The notes under the pieces are model-generated. The model saw only the letters and a program-made list of their open reading frames with translations, did no database searches and had not been told where the DNA came from. Positions 1 through 8,376 of a stretch of DNA of 64,000 nt are shown one piece after another. The position numbers and the translations under genes were made by a program. The first letter of the stretch is position 1; each line of letters begins with the position of its first letter. Source of the DNA: Hoylesella loescheii DSM 19665 = JCM 12249 = ATCC 15930 (GTDB taxonomy: Bacteria; Bacteroidota; Bacteroidia; Bacteroidales; Bacteroidaceae); contig NZ_KB899222.1 of assembly GCF_000378085.1 (NCBI RefSeq), positions 1 to 64,000 on the forward strand, written 5' to 3'.

Positions 1-554
1 AGCACCTCTTGCTCTCGGGGGCTGCGAGCCCCCTGCCGCAGGGCACCCCCTCGGTGTTTTTCATGGCCTTGTTTTCATTCACGCAAAAAAGGCCAGCCCA
101 AACTTGGACGGCCAACAAACAATGCTTAACTTTGCAAACGGATGGCAGCTGTAAACCAAATTTGGACTTTGGAGAAGGACATGACAACCTAAATACAACA
201 TAAGGATTTTTCTTGTCAACCAAAGGAGTATTTAACAACGAAAAGTGTCAACTAATCTCAGTACACTACAACAAGCCCATTTGTACTCACCCTACAAGTC
301 TTTTGTAGCCACCCTACAAGCCTTCTGTAGTCGCACTACAAGCCTTTTGTAGCCACACTACAAGCCTTTTGTAGTCACCCTACAAGCTAGTTGTAGCGAA
401 CCAGGGCATGGCTAAGCGCACTGCGAGGGCCGCAAAACCAGCGGACAAACAGCCTGATAACAGCGAATATCCATAAACCAACCGACCCCCGATTTTCACA
501 AATCGGGGGTCGGCGCTTCCAAATACAGAAGTCAGAATAGATGAAATGAATTGT
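1..554. other. Intergenic region at the window edge
   Basis: No convincing gene is visible. The first 61 bases hold GC-rich hairpins: GGGGGCT at 17-23 pairs with AGCCCCC at 27-33, and a second small stem is followed by GTTTTT near 55-61. This could be the terminator of a gene left of the window. Bases 266-395 hold the 22-bp palindrome array listed separately. A palindromic CCCCCGATTTT/AAATCGGGGG hairpin lies around 485-512 and would suit a terminator for the leftward lipoprotein gene. Confidence 0.5.
266..395. repeat. Tandem array of 22-bp palindromes (CTACAA...TTGTAG)
   Basis: CTACAA begins at 292, 314, 336, 358 and 380, an exact 22-bp period. Each is followed after five bases by TTGTAG or a one-base variant, so each unit is a 6+5+6 palindrome plus a 5-base spacer. 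A degenerate unit starts at 266. The units differ by scattered substitutions, so this is not a sequencing duplication. The unit is too short and has no separate spacers, so it is not a CRISPR array. Confidence 0.9.
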
Positions 555-1145
555 TTACTTAACAGTTATTGATATGATACCCAAATTATTGTCTTTATCT
601 TTTACCTCAACGGTTGTGGCGCTAACCTTGCGTCCCGTAAGGGTCACTTCATTACCCTTTACAGAAGTTTCCACCACATTCGGATCCTTGGCGATTGCCA
701 CGAAAGGGCCTGCTCCATTGAGAACCTTTACCACCTGGCTTTTTCCCACTTCAAGAGTAACCGCTGTCTGTTCAAGCTTCAACGTGCCTGCCTCCTTCTT
801 TACCATCACACTGATTGCACCTCGTGCGCCATTCTTATCAGTGACAGACAACGTACCCGCGCCGGCCTTTAATCCTTTCACGGTGATGGTGTTAGCTTTC
901 GCGGAGGCTTCTGCCACCTTTTCACCCTTCTTACCCGATATTTCAACCCTAAAAGGTGCTGTTCCGTTCTTCACTTTCAGGTCTGCTGTCTTACCTTCAG
1001 TCACTTCAATGGTTGTCTTATCGAAGGTCAACTTGTTCAAAACGGGTTTGTCCTTGTCTTTGTCGCAAGCGGCAAATAAGAACGTTGCTACACAGAAGGC
1101 ACTTGCGGCCATGGTTTTCAGTAAGGATTTTGTTTCCATTGTCAT
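555..1145 (-). CDS. Lipoprotein with two Ig-like (BIG2-type) repeats
   Basis: A predicted outer-surface lipoprotein of unknown role. The chosen start (ATG at 1145) gives a positively charged N-terminus, a hydrophobic stretch and a lipobox ending FLFAAC, followed by DKDKDK, a typical Bacteroidetes lipoprotein export pattern. An upstream in-frame start at 1241 adds 32 residues that look like untranslated leader. The mature part is two similar beta-rich repeats of about 80 residues (roughly 28-115 and 116-196). Each has the pattern L...TTIEVTEGKT or L.QTAVTLEVGKS and ends in a V.DKN.. ISV.VK strand, as in bacterial Ig-like domains. It stands alone between gene-poor stretches, so the context gives no function. 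Confidence 0.75.
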   Translation of the reverse strand: MTMETKSLLKTMAASAFCVATFLFAACDKDKDKPVLNKLTFDKTTIEVTEGKTADLKVKNGTAPFRVEISGKKGEKVAEASAKANTITVKGLKAGAGTLSVTDKNGARGAISVMVKKEAGTLKLEQTAVTLEVGKSQVVKVLNGAGPFVAIAKDPNVVETSVKGNEVTLTGRKVSATTVEVKDKDNNLGIISITVK

Positions 1146-1383
1146 TTTGTTTTTAAAGTTGTTTCTTGTTGATTTCACCCTTATAAACACGAGATAAAAA
1201 AGAACTTGCACGAGAAAAACGTTAAATAATGTATAACACAATAAGCCAATACGCTTTAATCTCTGCCTATTAACGAGTTAGAAGTTCTTTTTTTAGTTGA
1301 AAAGTTAACGAATTGACGAATTATCAAGTTGACAATATCTACTTCCTGCCTTTGTGTTAGTGCTGGCTTAACTAAAATGCTGT

Positions 1384-1478
1384 ATTAACTGTCGCATAGC
1401 GGTAATTGGCGAGATAGCCATTTCTCTGCCTACCTCCGTTTTTTATTCAAAACGCATCTAGTCTTATCTCGAACTCAC
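1384..1478. repeat. Partial copy of the 128-bp hairpin element
   Basis: Contains the hairpin-side motif GTCGCATAGCGGTAATTGGC, then GAGATAGCCATTTCT, CATCTAGTCTTATCTCGAACTCA. The left terminal repeat is missing or decayed. The hairpin lies towards the left end (left-type orientation). Confidence 0.7.
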
Positions 1479-1604
1479 ATTTTTATTGAATACTATGCGG
1501 CTCTATTAAAAATGACAACTGAGGATTTAAAGTAACGGCTAGCACCCTTATAACAAACAATTTACAAGAAACAAATGAAAAGTCAACATCCATAAAATCT
1601 CTCC

Positions 1605-1674
1605 AAAAAGAAAAGGGAGTAGTATGCTCTGCAACTACGAGGCGAACAATGCCACAGCAAAGCATACTACTCCC
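1605..1674 (-). terminator. Rho-independent terminator of waaA
   Basis: On the minus strand a perfect 14-bp stem (GGGAGTAGTATGCT at 1615-1628 pairing with AGCATACTACTCCC at 1661-1674) is followed by TTTTCTTTTT. It lies about 40 bases after the waaA stop codon. The arms also resemble a dispersed sequence seen at 62375-62408. Confidence 0.85.
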
Positions 1675-1712
1675 TCCTTCCTTTGGAAAGGACTCGTGGG
1701 CGAGGCTTTTAC

Positions 1713-2933
1713 CTATTTCGAAAACACTTCTTCCAGAACCTTATTCGTTGCGCCCACCTTACTCTTTACATACTCGGTGGACTTCTCTCCTGCAACTTGC
1801 ACGCGCCAAGGGGCATCAATCCATTCGTCCATCAATGCTTCGAAGTGCGCCTTACAGTCCACTTCAAAGCCACCGCCAGCAGCCATCAGCTCTTGTGCCT
1901 CATGAAAACGCTGGTTGTTTGGTCCGAAAACAACAGGCACGCCCCATACGGCCGCCTCCAAAACGTTGTGTATGCCCACGCCAAAACCACCGCCAACGTA
2001 GGTTACGTCGGCATAATGGTAAACGCTTGACAGCAATCCGTAGCAGTCGATGAGCAAGCAATCGGCCTCAACCACCGTTTCGGGCGTAGCCTTAGAATAA
2101 CGCACGGTGGTGCCCTCCACCATCTGTTCCAGTTGTTGTAGATGGTCTTCACTCACCACATGGGGCGCAATAACCATCTTCCAATCAGACCGCGAGTTGA
2201 AGAAAGGCACAAATATCTCTTCGTCGGGAGCCCAACTGCTGCCCGCCACAAACAAGTGTTTGCCCTGAACGAAGTTTTCTATCAGGGGCAAATGTTTGCT
2301 GGCCTTTTGTATTTGCAGCACGCGGTCGAAGCGCGTATCGCCAGTAACCGAAACGTTGCGAAAGCCTATCGAGGCAAGCAACTTGCGGCTCTGCTCGGTC
2401 TGAACGAAAAAATGCGAGAAGCAGGCCAGCACCTTTCCGTAGCTTTTACCATACCAACGGAAGAAGATTTGATCGGGACGGAAAATGCTGCTGACACTAT
2501 ATGTGGGCACGCCACGATGTTTAAGGATGTGCAAGTAGTTGTACCAGAACTCGTACTTGATGAAAAAGGCCATCACAGGACGCACCAACCGCAAGAAGCG
2601 ACGAGCGTTGAGTGGCGTGTCGAGTGGTAGGTAACAAACGATGTCGGCACCCTCGTAGTTCTTTCGTACCTCGTAGCCCGAGGGCGAAAAAAACGTGAGT
2701 AGCACCTTATATTGTGGATGCGTGCGGCGCAATTCTTCAATGAGCGGGCGCCCCTGCTCAAATTCGCCAAGCGAGGCAGCATGAAACCACACATATTGCG
2801 CACCGTCTTCAACGCCGTTGCGCAACACATCGAAAGCCTCGCGTTCGCCTCGCCACATCCTTCGAACCTTCGAACTGAAAAGGCTGGCTATGGCAACGCC
2901 CAATAGGTAGATATAAATAATGATGTTATACAC
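1713..2933 (-). CDS. waaA: 3-deoxy-D-manno-octulosonic acid (Kdo) transferase
   Basis: Transfers Kdo from CMP-Kdo to lipid A precursor, an essential early step of lipopolysaccharide core synthesis at the inner face of the cytoplasmic membrane. The 406-residue protein matches the usual family length. It has an N-terminal membrane anchor (IIIYIYLLGVAIASL), the N-domain motif VWFHAASLGEFEQGRPLI at about residues 47-64 with the conserved Glu of the family, the stretch IKYEFWYN, and a C-terminal GT-B half with VTGDTRFDRV and YVGGGFGVGIHNVLE. It is transcribed leftwards, 155 bases after gltX, and ends at a strong terminator. Confidence 0.93.
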   Translation of the reverse strand: MYNIIIYIYLLGVAIASLFSSKVRRMWRGEREAFDVLRNGVEDGAQYVWFHAASLGEFEQGRPLIEELRRTHPQYKVLLTFFSPSGYEVRKNYEGADIVCYLPLDTPLNARRFLRLVRPVMAFFIKYEFWYNYLHILKHRGVPTYSVSSIFRPDQIFFRWYGKSYGKVLACFSHFFVQTEQSRKLLASIGFRNVSVTGDTRFDRVLQIQKASKHLPLIENFVQGKHLFVAGSSWAPDEEIFVPFFNSRSDWKMVIAPHVVSEDHLQQLEQMVEGTTVRYSKATPETVVEADCLLIDCYGLLSSVYHYADVTYVGGGFGVGIHNVLEAAVWGVPVVFGPNNQRFHEAQELMAAGGGFEVDCKAHFEALMDEWIDAPWRVQVAGEKSTEYVKSKVGATNKVLEEVFSK

Positions 2934-2964
2934 GGGTGTAGGGTTTTGATGAATGGGTGATGTT

Positions 2965-3053
2965 AGGCCTTATTGCACGGTTTGCGCCTCGATGGCACAA
3001 TACGCTGTTGTTTTATTTACTGTCGTCATACGGCACACTATGCAATAAGCCTT
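2965..3053. terminator. Possible long-loop hairpin between gltX and waaA
   Basis: AGGCCTTATTGCA (2965-2977) can pair with TGCAATAAGCCTT (3041-3053), leaving a loop of about 63 bases. There is no clear T-run, so termination is uncertain. It may be an RNA structure in a gltX-waaA transcript. Confidence 0.3.
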
Positions 3054-3088
3054 TAAGTATGGGGTATGTGACGAGATGCCACCCTACC

Positions 3089-4606
3089 CTATTTCAACAC
3101 CTCTATCGCCCTACGAAGTCGTGCCAACGTTTCGTCTTTGCCAAGGAATGCGCTGATATCGAACATGCCAGGACCCTTACCTTCGCCCACAAGAGCAAGG
3201 CGGAAGGCGTTCATTACGTCGCCCAGCTTATAACCCTTGCTTTCTACCCAGGCAAACACCTCACGTTCTTGGTTCTCGATAGAGAAATCGTTCAGCCCTT
3301 CGAGCACCGTTCCCAGTTCGGTCATCACTTCGGCCGAGTTCTCTTTCCAACGTTTTTTCACCGTCTTCTCGTCGTATGCAAGCGGTGCGATGAAGAAGAA
3401 CGAGCACAGCGGCCACAGTTCTTTCACAAAGTTCACGCGGTCTTTCATCATGGTAACCACCTGCACAATGCGCTCCATGGGTTCGTCTATGCCATTGTTG
3501 GCCACCATCGGTGCGAAAAGGCGAGCAATCTCTTCGTTGCTCTTTTGCAAGATATATTCGTGGTTAAACCAAATACCTTTCTGATAATCGAACTTGGCAC
3601 CAGCCTTCGAACAACGGCTGATGTCGAATGCATCAACAAGCTGTTGCAGCGTAAACAGTTCCTGTTCGGTACCTGGATTCCATCCCAACAGCGCCAAGAA
3701 GTTTATCACCGCCTCAGGAAAATAGCCGCTTTCGCGATAACCCGACGACACTTCGCCCGTCTTTGGGTCGTGCCATTCGAGTGGGAAAACAGGGAAACCA
3801 AGTCTGTCGCCATCGCGTTTCGACAGTTTTCCTTTGCCTTCGGGTTTGAGCAGCAGGGGCAAATGGGCGAAACGCGGCATGGTGTCGGCCCAGCCAAAAG
3901 CCTTGTAGAGCAGCACGTGGAGCGGTGCACTGGGCAGCCATTCTTCGCCACGAATAACGTGGGTTATCTCCATCAGATGGTCGTCTACAATGTTGGCCAA
4001 GTGATATGTGGGCAGTCCGTCGGCGCTTTTGTACAGCACCTTGTCGTCTAGAATGTCGCTCTTAATCATCACGTCGCCACGAATCATGTCGTTAACATGC
4101 ACCTCTTGGCCTGGCATCACCATGAAACGCACCACGTATTGCGTGCCGTCGCCGATGAGCGCTTCCACTTCTTCGGCACTCATCGTCAACGAATTGCGCA
4201 TCTCGTTACGGGTGTGGGCATCGTATTGGAAATTTTCTGTCGCTGCCCTTTTTGCTTCAAGTTCCTGCGGTGTGTCGAAAGCGATATAGGCCTTGCCCTC
4301 GTTTAGCAGCTGGTCTACATATTGCTTATAAATCTCCTTACGTTCGCTTTGGCGGTAAGGACCATATTTTCCGCCGAAGGTAACGCCCTCGTCGAACTTT
4401 ATTCCCAACCATCGGAACGACTCGATGATGTATTCTTCGGCCCCTGGCACAAACCGCTGCGAGTCGGTATCCTCAATGCGGAACACCAAATCGCCTCCTT
4501 GTTGTTTGGCAAACAGGTAGTTGTAGAGTGCCGTACGCACTCCACCGATGTGCAACGCCCCCGTGGGACTGGGTGCAAAACGCACCCTCACTTTTCTTTC
4601 AGACAT
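3089..4606 (-). CDS. gltX: Glutamyl-tRNA synthetase
   Basis: Charges tRNA-Glu with glutamate in the cytoplasm. The start at 4606 gives [22 protein letters not shown], with the class I HIGH-type motif (LHIGG) right at the N-terminus as usual. The in-frame start at 4660 adds 18 unlikely residues. The KMSKS-type motif appears as [10 protein letters not shown] at about residues 257-266. The 505-residue length is typical of a full-length bacterial GluRS with an anticodon-binding C-terminal domain (about 330-505). It lies upstream of waaA on the same strand. Confidence 0.95.
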   Translation of the reverse strand: MSERKVRVRFAPSPTGALHIGGVRTALYNYLFAKQQGGDLVFRIEDTDSQRFVPGAEEYIIESFRWLGIKFDEGVTFGGKYGPYRQSERKEIYKQYVDQLLNEGKAYIAFDTPQELEAKRAATENFQYDAHTRNEMRNSLTMSAEEVEALIGDGTQYVVRFMVMPGQEVHVNDMIRGDVMIKSDILDDKVLYKSADGLPTYHLANIVDDHLMEITHVIRGEEWLPSAPLHVLLYKAFGWADTMPRFAHLPLLLKPEGKGKLSKRDGDRLGFPVFPLEWHDPKTGEVSSGYRESGYFPEAVINFLALLGWNPGTEQELFTLQQLVDAFDISRCSKAGAKFDYQKGIWFNHEYILQKSNEEIARLFAPMVANNGIDEPMERIVQVVTMMKDRVNFVKELWPLCSFFFIAPLAYDEKTVKKRWKENSAEVMTELGTVLEGLNDFSIENQEREVFAWVESKGYKLGDVMNAFRLALVGEGKGPGMFDISAFLGKDETLARLRRAIEVLK

Positions 4607-4999
4607 ATTATATATAATAGGTATATTCCCCTGCGGGGTGGTCGACGCTTGTTGGCGCAACGCCCCACACCCAGAGGATGGCTGTTATTTCCATGCTGTT
4701 GTTTTTCGCCTCAACATGCACCCCGCGTTCTTTCGCACGCTACACGTATGGCGACTAATTTGTGCAAAATTACCATTTTTATGCTTAACTAGCAAACTCT
4801 TTCACATAAAAGGAAGACAAGCTATGGTAAAGGCATGTCTTAATAGGGAACGAAGAAAGCGGCAAATTTGTCAACTTGACATGGGAAAGCCTTTAAATTG
4901 GCCAACAAACCCGCCTTGATGCCCCTGACACTACCCACTTCTTCGCTCACATGTTCGTACCCCGCATTTTCCTAGAAAAGCGAAGAGCGTGTTTAAGCA

Positions 5000-5127
5000 T
5001 CGCGCGAGTTGAGGATAAAACACAATCGGCATGCCTACTGTCGCGTAGCATTAGCTGGCGAGTTAGCCATTCGTTTACCCGTCTAGTCTTGCTCAAAAGT
5101 CATGGTATCTTATCCCAAACGCATCCA
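5000..5127. repeat. 128-bp hairpin element, left end of composite A
   Basis: Starts CGCGCGAGTTGAGGATAA and ends CTTATCCCAAACGC, an imperfect inverted repeat. It contains CTGTCGCGTAGCATTAGCTGGC near the left side, and TAGCCATTCGTTTACCCGTC. Confidence 0.75.
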
Positions 5128-5233
5128 TTAACCATTGCGTCGCTCGCATTTTCATCGTTCCGAAAATGCACCTGCTAAGCCCTGATGATGCATTATTACA
5201 TTAATCGCCATGCTAAATATGTTTTGGACGGCT

Positions 5234-5321
5234 GTTCCATGTTAGCTGGAATGCTGTTCCAGTTAAGCTGGAATGCCGTTCCAACTTATCTGGAACAGGA
5301 GTCCAACTTAGCTATAACAAT
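5234..5321. repeat. 22-bp palindrome array (TTCCA...TGGAA), copy in composite A
   Basis: GTTCCA begins at 5234, 5256 and 5278, and a variant AGTCCA at 5300, an exact 22-bp spacing. Each is followed by a facing TGGAA or related half-site. Confidence 0.85.
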
Positions 5322-5460
5322 GCGGGAGCTTAAAAAGCTCACTACAAGGGCTTATCGGGTGAGGCGTGAAAGATGGCGTTTGGAGGTAGGAAGGGTGAGT
5401 AGTTGGCGGTGATGGGCTGTGGAACGAACAGCCTAGATCGTGCCAGGCTAGTATCAAACA

Positions 5461-5586
5461 TTACGTGAACTCGGGATAAGATACGATACTTTTTGGGGCA
5501 AGGTTAGATAAAGAGCGAATGGCTATCTTGCCAACTAGCGCTACGCGACAGTAGGCATACCGCTTGTATTTTATCCCAAACGCGCG
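5461..5586. repeat. 128-bp hairpin element, right end of composite A
   Basis: Starts TTACGTGAACTCGGGATAAG and ends TTTTATCCCAAACGCGCG. The internal hairpin part CCAACTAGCGCTACGCGACAG lies towards the right, so the element is inverted relative to 5000-5127. Confidence 0.8.
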
Positions 5587-5781
5587 CAAAAATTGTATCC
5601 ACCACCCAAAAACATCAGCAAATAAGCATCGTTTACATAAAAGGTTTTGGACACAGAATAAACTTTACTTGGCTTAACTGGGGCATTAGAACATACGAAA
5701 AAGAGGAGAATATAGACGAATAAAAACAAAATTGTACCAATTTATGATAAGATTGTATCAACGAAAGAGGGATAAAAGACT

Positions 5782-5789
5782 TAAATTTG
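5782..5789 (+). promoter_or_regulatory. -7 promoter box for the secreted protein gene
   Basis: TAAATTTG matches the Bacteroidetes -7 consensus TAnnTTTG, 28 bases before the start codon at 5818. No clear -33 TTTG at the usual spacing. Confidence 0.5.
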
Positions 5790-5817
5790 TAACGTCTAAC
5801 ATAAACAAGAAACTATC

Positions 5818-6831
5818 ATGAGAAAGCCATTTTTACTAGCTTCCTTTGCGCTCTTCACAGCATTGAGCGCCTTCCCAATGAAAGAGATTGCTGGCGAATT
5901 CCAACCGTGGGATGCCAATTGCCAGATCTTGGGAAACAATATCGCTTTTATGACCGAGTGGAACGGGGTCACCTTCAAGTTCTTCGACAAAGACGGATGC
6001 GTGTTTGAAGGTGGAACAGACTTCTCGGAATACGACATGCTGGTGCTAAAACTAAAAGACGCCTCGTGTATGTTTAAAATTAAGACCGAATACACAGACG
6101 GAACGACACAACAAGACAGTTGGGGCGCGGAGCGAGCTATCACGCCAGGACTTCTCGTTGCTGGTATTGACCTGAACCCCGAACATAAGAAGAACGTGAA
6201 AGATTTCTTCTTACAAAGTGCCGACTACCCAGGTATGATTACCATAGACAAGGTTATTGCCTGCACAAAGGCCGAATACGAACAAATGTTGAAAGAAGAA
6301 AAGGCCAAGCGATTCGACCTTACATTGAAGAAGGTAAACGAAGGTGGCGGAGCAGATTACGACCCTGCAACAAAAACCATCAGCATTAAAGACGACTGGG
6401 CACATAAGGGATGGTACTTCAACGACCAATTTAGGGATTTCAGTCTCTTCGACATGTTCGTCATTCAGTTTGCCCAACCAACGGCAACCGAAGGTGAAAT
6501 CGGTATCGAATACGATGGTGAAAACGCCCAAACAACCACTAGTAAGTTTGAAGCAGGTGCTTCGCAGATTAACGTACCCTTATCTAAGGATAAGAACAAG
6601 CTAAGGCAGGTTTATATAAAAGGTCCGTCGGGTGCCACGTTTGTGCTTAAAGGCGCACGCTTCGCAACCAATGGCGAGGTGACCCCCATCAAGCGTATTG
6701 ACAGCGAAAAGCCATCGGCCGACACGCAAACACGTTATTATAGTCTAGATGGTAGAGAGTTGAAACAACCCACCAAAGGTTTGCACATAGAGAAAAAGAA
6801 TGGCCGCACACAGAAAGTGTTTAGAAGGTAA
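5818..6831 (+). CDS. Secreted protein with a T9SS-type C-terminal sorting tail
   Basis: I do not recognise the main family. Residues 1-20 form a signal peptide (MRKPFLLASFALFTALSAFP). The middle is two beta-rich segments of similar layout (about 25-155 and 165-290), each with an F..FD.F./ Y.MLVLKLK or LFDMFVIQF strand, which suggests two carbohydrate-binding-like beta-sandwich domains. The last 30 residues, with YYSLDGREL, PTKGLHIEKK and a basic end KVFRR, match the sorting tail common in Prevotella secreted proteins. That tail would direct export by the type IX system encoded at 33-39 kb. It is transcribed alone, with a -7 box upstream and a strong terminator after it. Confidence 0.7.
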   Translation: MRKPFLLASFALFTALSAFPMKEIAGEFQPWDANCQILGNNIAFMTEWNGVTFKFFDKDGCVFEGGTDFSEYDMLVLKLKDASCMFKIKTEYTDGTTQQDSWGAERAITPGLLVAGIDLNPEHKKNVKDFFLQSADYPGMITIDKVIACTKAEYEQMLKEEKAKRFDLTLKKVNEGGGADYDPATKTISIKDDWAHKGWYFNDQFRDFSLFDMFVIQFAQPTATEGEIGIEYDGENAQTTTSKFEAGASQINVPLSKDKNKLRQVYIKGPSGATFVLKGARFATNGEVTPIKRIDSEKPSADTQTRYYSLDGRELKQPTKGLHIEKKNGRTQKVFRR

Positions 6832-7146
6832 CACGGCTGTTATGGCATAACAATATGCGCAACACCAAATAAGGCAGGTTCTGAAACCGTTAATAGCGTT
6901 CAGAGCCTGCCTTGTTTTTGTGTTTTTCTAATATAAATGGTACTACATATAATCACGTTATAAAGAATCTGAACGATCGTATAAGCCTCCTTTATTCGGT
7001 GGCTCTTCTATGCCTTTCTTATTTTACTTGGCAGGTTTCGTTTACTCTTTCAGTTGCATTTGTTCATTATGCCCTTTCAAGAAAGTAAGCGAAATCTGCT
7101 CAAATAAGACCTAGAGATCCATAGAAACTAATTTTAGGACCCGCCC
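6832..7146. other. Intergenic region between convergent genes
   Basis: Holds the plus-strand terminator at 6871-6927. The rest (6930-7146) shows no gene or clear repeat, and no obvious terminator for the leftward mannoside locus. Confidence 0.5.
6871..6927 (+). terminator. Rho-independent terminator of the 5818-6831 gene
   Basis: AAGGCAGGTTCTGAA (6871-6885) pairs with TTCAGAGCCTGCCTT (6899-6913) with one mismatch, followed by GTTTTTGTGTTTTT. It lies 40 bases after the stop codon. Confidence 0.88.
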
Positions 7147-8334
7147 TTACCGCTTTTTGGCGAACCTTAGATTGGCAAGTGCGAAGTCGGCATCAAACCC
7201 ATTATGGGGCTGATAAACAATGGTGAAGTCGTTGCTACCCTTTTTCAATACTGGTTGAGCATCGTTATCCCTGAACCACGTGGTGGCATCTAGGGTTATG
7301 GTGCGCCATTCACCGTTGGTATTTAACGACACTCCTTGGTCTGCAGGGTTCCAACGCAGCTTCATATTGTCTGCGCTTTGCTGGCTCCAAAATATGAAAT
7401 CGCCTGTGGGTATGGGCTTGTCCTTGGCCGTCCATACCTCAAACTTGATACAATAGTTTTCCAAATGGCTCACCACATCAGCATCATCGAGGTCGAAATG
7501 CCCAGCAATGAGCGTATCCCAATTCCATGCCGAGTAAGTGTTCTTTCGTCTAAAGAACCACTTTCCAATAGGTGGAACGGGGTCTCCCTCGTTCGTTCCG
7601 TCGGTGAAATTGTCTCGCGATGTCCATAGATAGCCTTTTCCGAAAAGGTAATCTTTATCGTAACTGGCGAAAAGTTGTACGCCCTTGTCGCGATAAGGCA
7701 GACGTACGGGCTGCTCTAACTTGGGACTTGATATCACGATGTCTGCTCCATCAACCGCATCTTCGGGTATGGTAAGCACAATTTTCTTGTCGTTTTTCTC
7801 AACAACCGTTAGCGATTTGCCACCTAATGTAAATGTAGCCTCGTTGGAAGTAAGCCCATATAGATTGAAGAACTCACCCATAACAGTGACGTTACTACCA
7901 GGTTTCGCAAATTCATTGTCTAGTCCCACAACCTTTAATTTTGGGAAATCGACGGTGAAATTCGTGGTGGCTTCACCCAAAGCAGTACGCACGGTAAGCG
8001 TGTTCGTTAGCTTGCTAGGCGCTTCGGTGGGTATGGCCACGTTTATTCGGGTGCGAACGGCATAAACGTCTTTGAGTTTTACTTCCACATCATTAAAGAG
8101 AATGGCCGTGGGATGAGCCAAGTTGTCGCCATGAATGGCAAGCCATTGACCCATGCCACTTTGGGTAACCGACTGATCTAAATCGGTAACCGAGGTTATC
8201 TTCGTTATCGTGGGGGCACCGTTGGCAGAGAAATCTTCCACTGCGGGATTGTCTACAATGTTTTGGCAAGACATCATCGCCGTGGCAATGACAAACAAAC
8301 CAAGGTGCAATTGTTTTCTTATCTTTATTTTCAT
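7147..8334 (-). CDS. Surface glycan-binding lipoprotein with IPT/TIG domains
   Basis: Probably the cell-surface glycan-binding partner of the adjacent SusC/SusD pair, capturing the polysaccharide before import. The N-terminus is a lipoprotein signal with lipobox MMSC at about residue 23. Residues about 40-130 and 133-210 look like IPT/TIG (Ig-like) domains, with GQWLAIHGDNLAHPTAILFN and KPGSNVTVMGEFF. The C-terminal third (about 220-395) is a beta-sandwich with many Trp and Asp residues (GKWFFRRKNTYSAWNWDT, GEWRTITLDATTWF), as in Bacteroidetes glycan-binding proteins. It starts 42 bases after susD, last in the operon. The exact ligand cannot be read from the sequence; the neighbouring GH92 enzymes suggest a mannoside. 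Confidence 0.8.
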   Translation of the reverse strand: MKIKIRKQLHLGLFVIATAMMSCQNIVDNPAVEDFSANGAPTITKITSVTDLDQSVTQSGMGQWLAIHGDNLAHPTAILFNDVEVKLKDVYAVRTRINVAIPTEAPSKLTNTLTVRTALGEATTNFTVDFPKLKVVGLDNEFAKPGSNVTVMGEFFNLYGLTSNEATFTLGGKSLTVVEKNDKKIVLTIPEDAVDGADIVISSPKLEQPVRLPYRDKGVQLFASYDKDYLFGKGYLWTSRDNFTDGTNEGDPVPPIGKWFFRRKNTYSAWNWDTLIAGHFDLDDADVVSHLENYCIKFEVWTAKDKPIPTGDFIFWSQQSADNMKLRWNPADQGVSLNTNGEWRTITLDATTWFRDNDAQPVLKKGSNDFTIVYQPHNGFDADFALANLRFAKKR

Positions 8335-8376
8335 TATCGTGCAATTAAAGGGGATGTGTATCTCTAGGCAAGGCCA

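Larger units (their letters stand above)
1146..1712. other. Intergenic region with waaA terminator and a partial 128-bp element
   Basis: No gene is supported here. The stretch holds AAGTTAACGAATTGACGAATT-like low-complexity sequence (about 1290-1335), a partial copy of the dispersed hairpin element (1384-1478), and the waaA terminator (1605-1674). Confidence 0.5.
5000..5586. mobile_element. Composite repeat copy A (MITE-like)
   Basis: About 588 bp. A left 128-bp element (5000-5127) and a right element (5461-5586) are inverted relative to each other, with their internal hairpins towards the outside. They flank a core of about 333 bp (5128-5460). The core carries AAGCCCTGATGATGCATTA, the 22-bp palindrome array (5234-5321), GAGCTTAAAAAGCTCACTAC, and a tail ending CCAGGCTAGTATCA. 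The same order and length recur at 42267-42855 on the other strand, and a decayed copy lies at 19926-20343. No open reading frame for a transposase is present. Confidence 0.75.
4607..5817. other. Repeat-rich intergenic region
   Basis: No gene is supported in these 1.2 kb. Its main content is composite repeat copy A (5000-5586), with its two 128-bp ends and a 22-bp palindrome array. A -7 promoter box for the next gene lies at 5782-5789. Confidence 0.7.

Noticed and set aside
9-203. 64-codon frame at the left edge
   Set aside because: Starts at TTG inside GC-rich hairpins and has no coding pattern.
266-395. CRISPR array
   Set aside because: The unit is 22 bp in total, including the palindrome, so there are no separate spacers of 30 bp or more, and no cas genes are present in the window.
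574-1197. Plus-strand frame of 207 codons
   Set aside because: Opposite the Ig-like lipoprotein gene, which has a lipobox and two clear repeats. Ser/Thr/Pro-rich antisense product.
2957-4051. Long plus-strand frame of 364 codons
   Set aside because: It lies opposite gltX, whose motifs are all conserved, and its product is rich in His, Phe and Cys without any family pattern. It is a shadow of the minus-strand gene.
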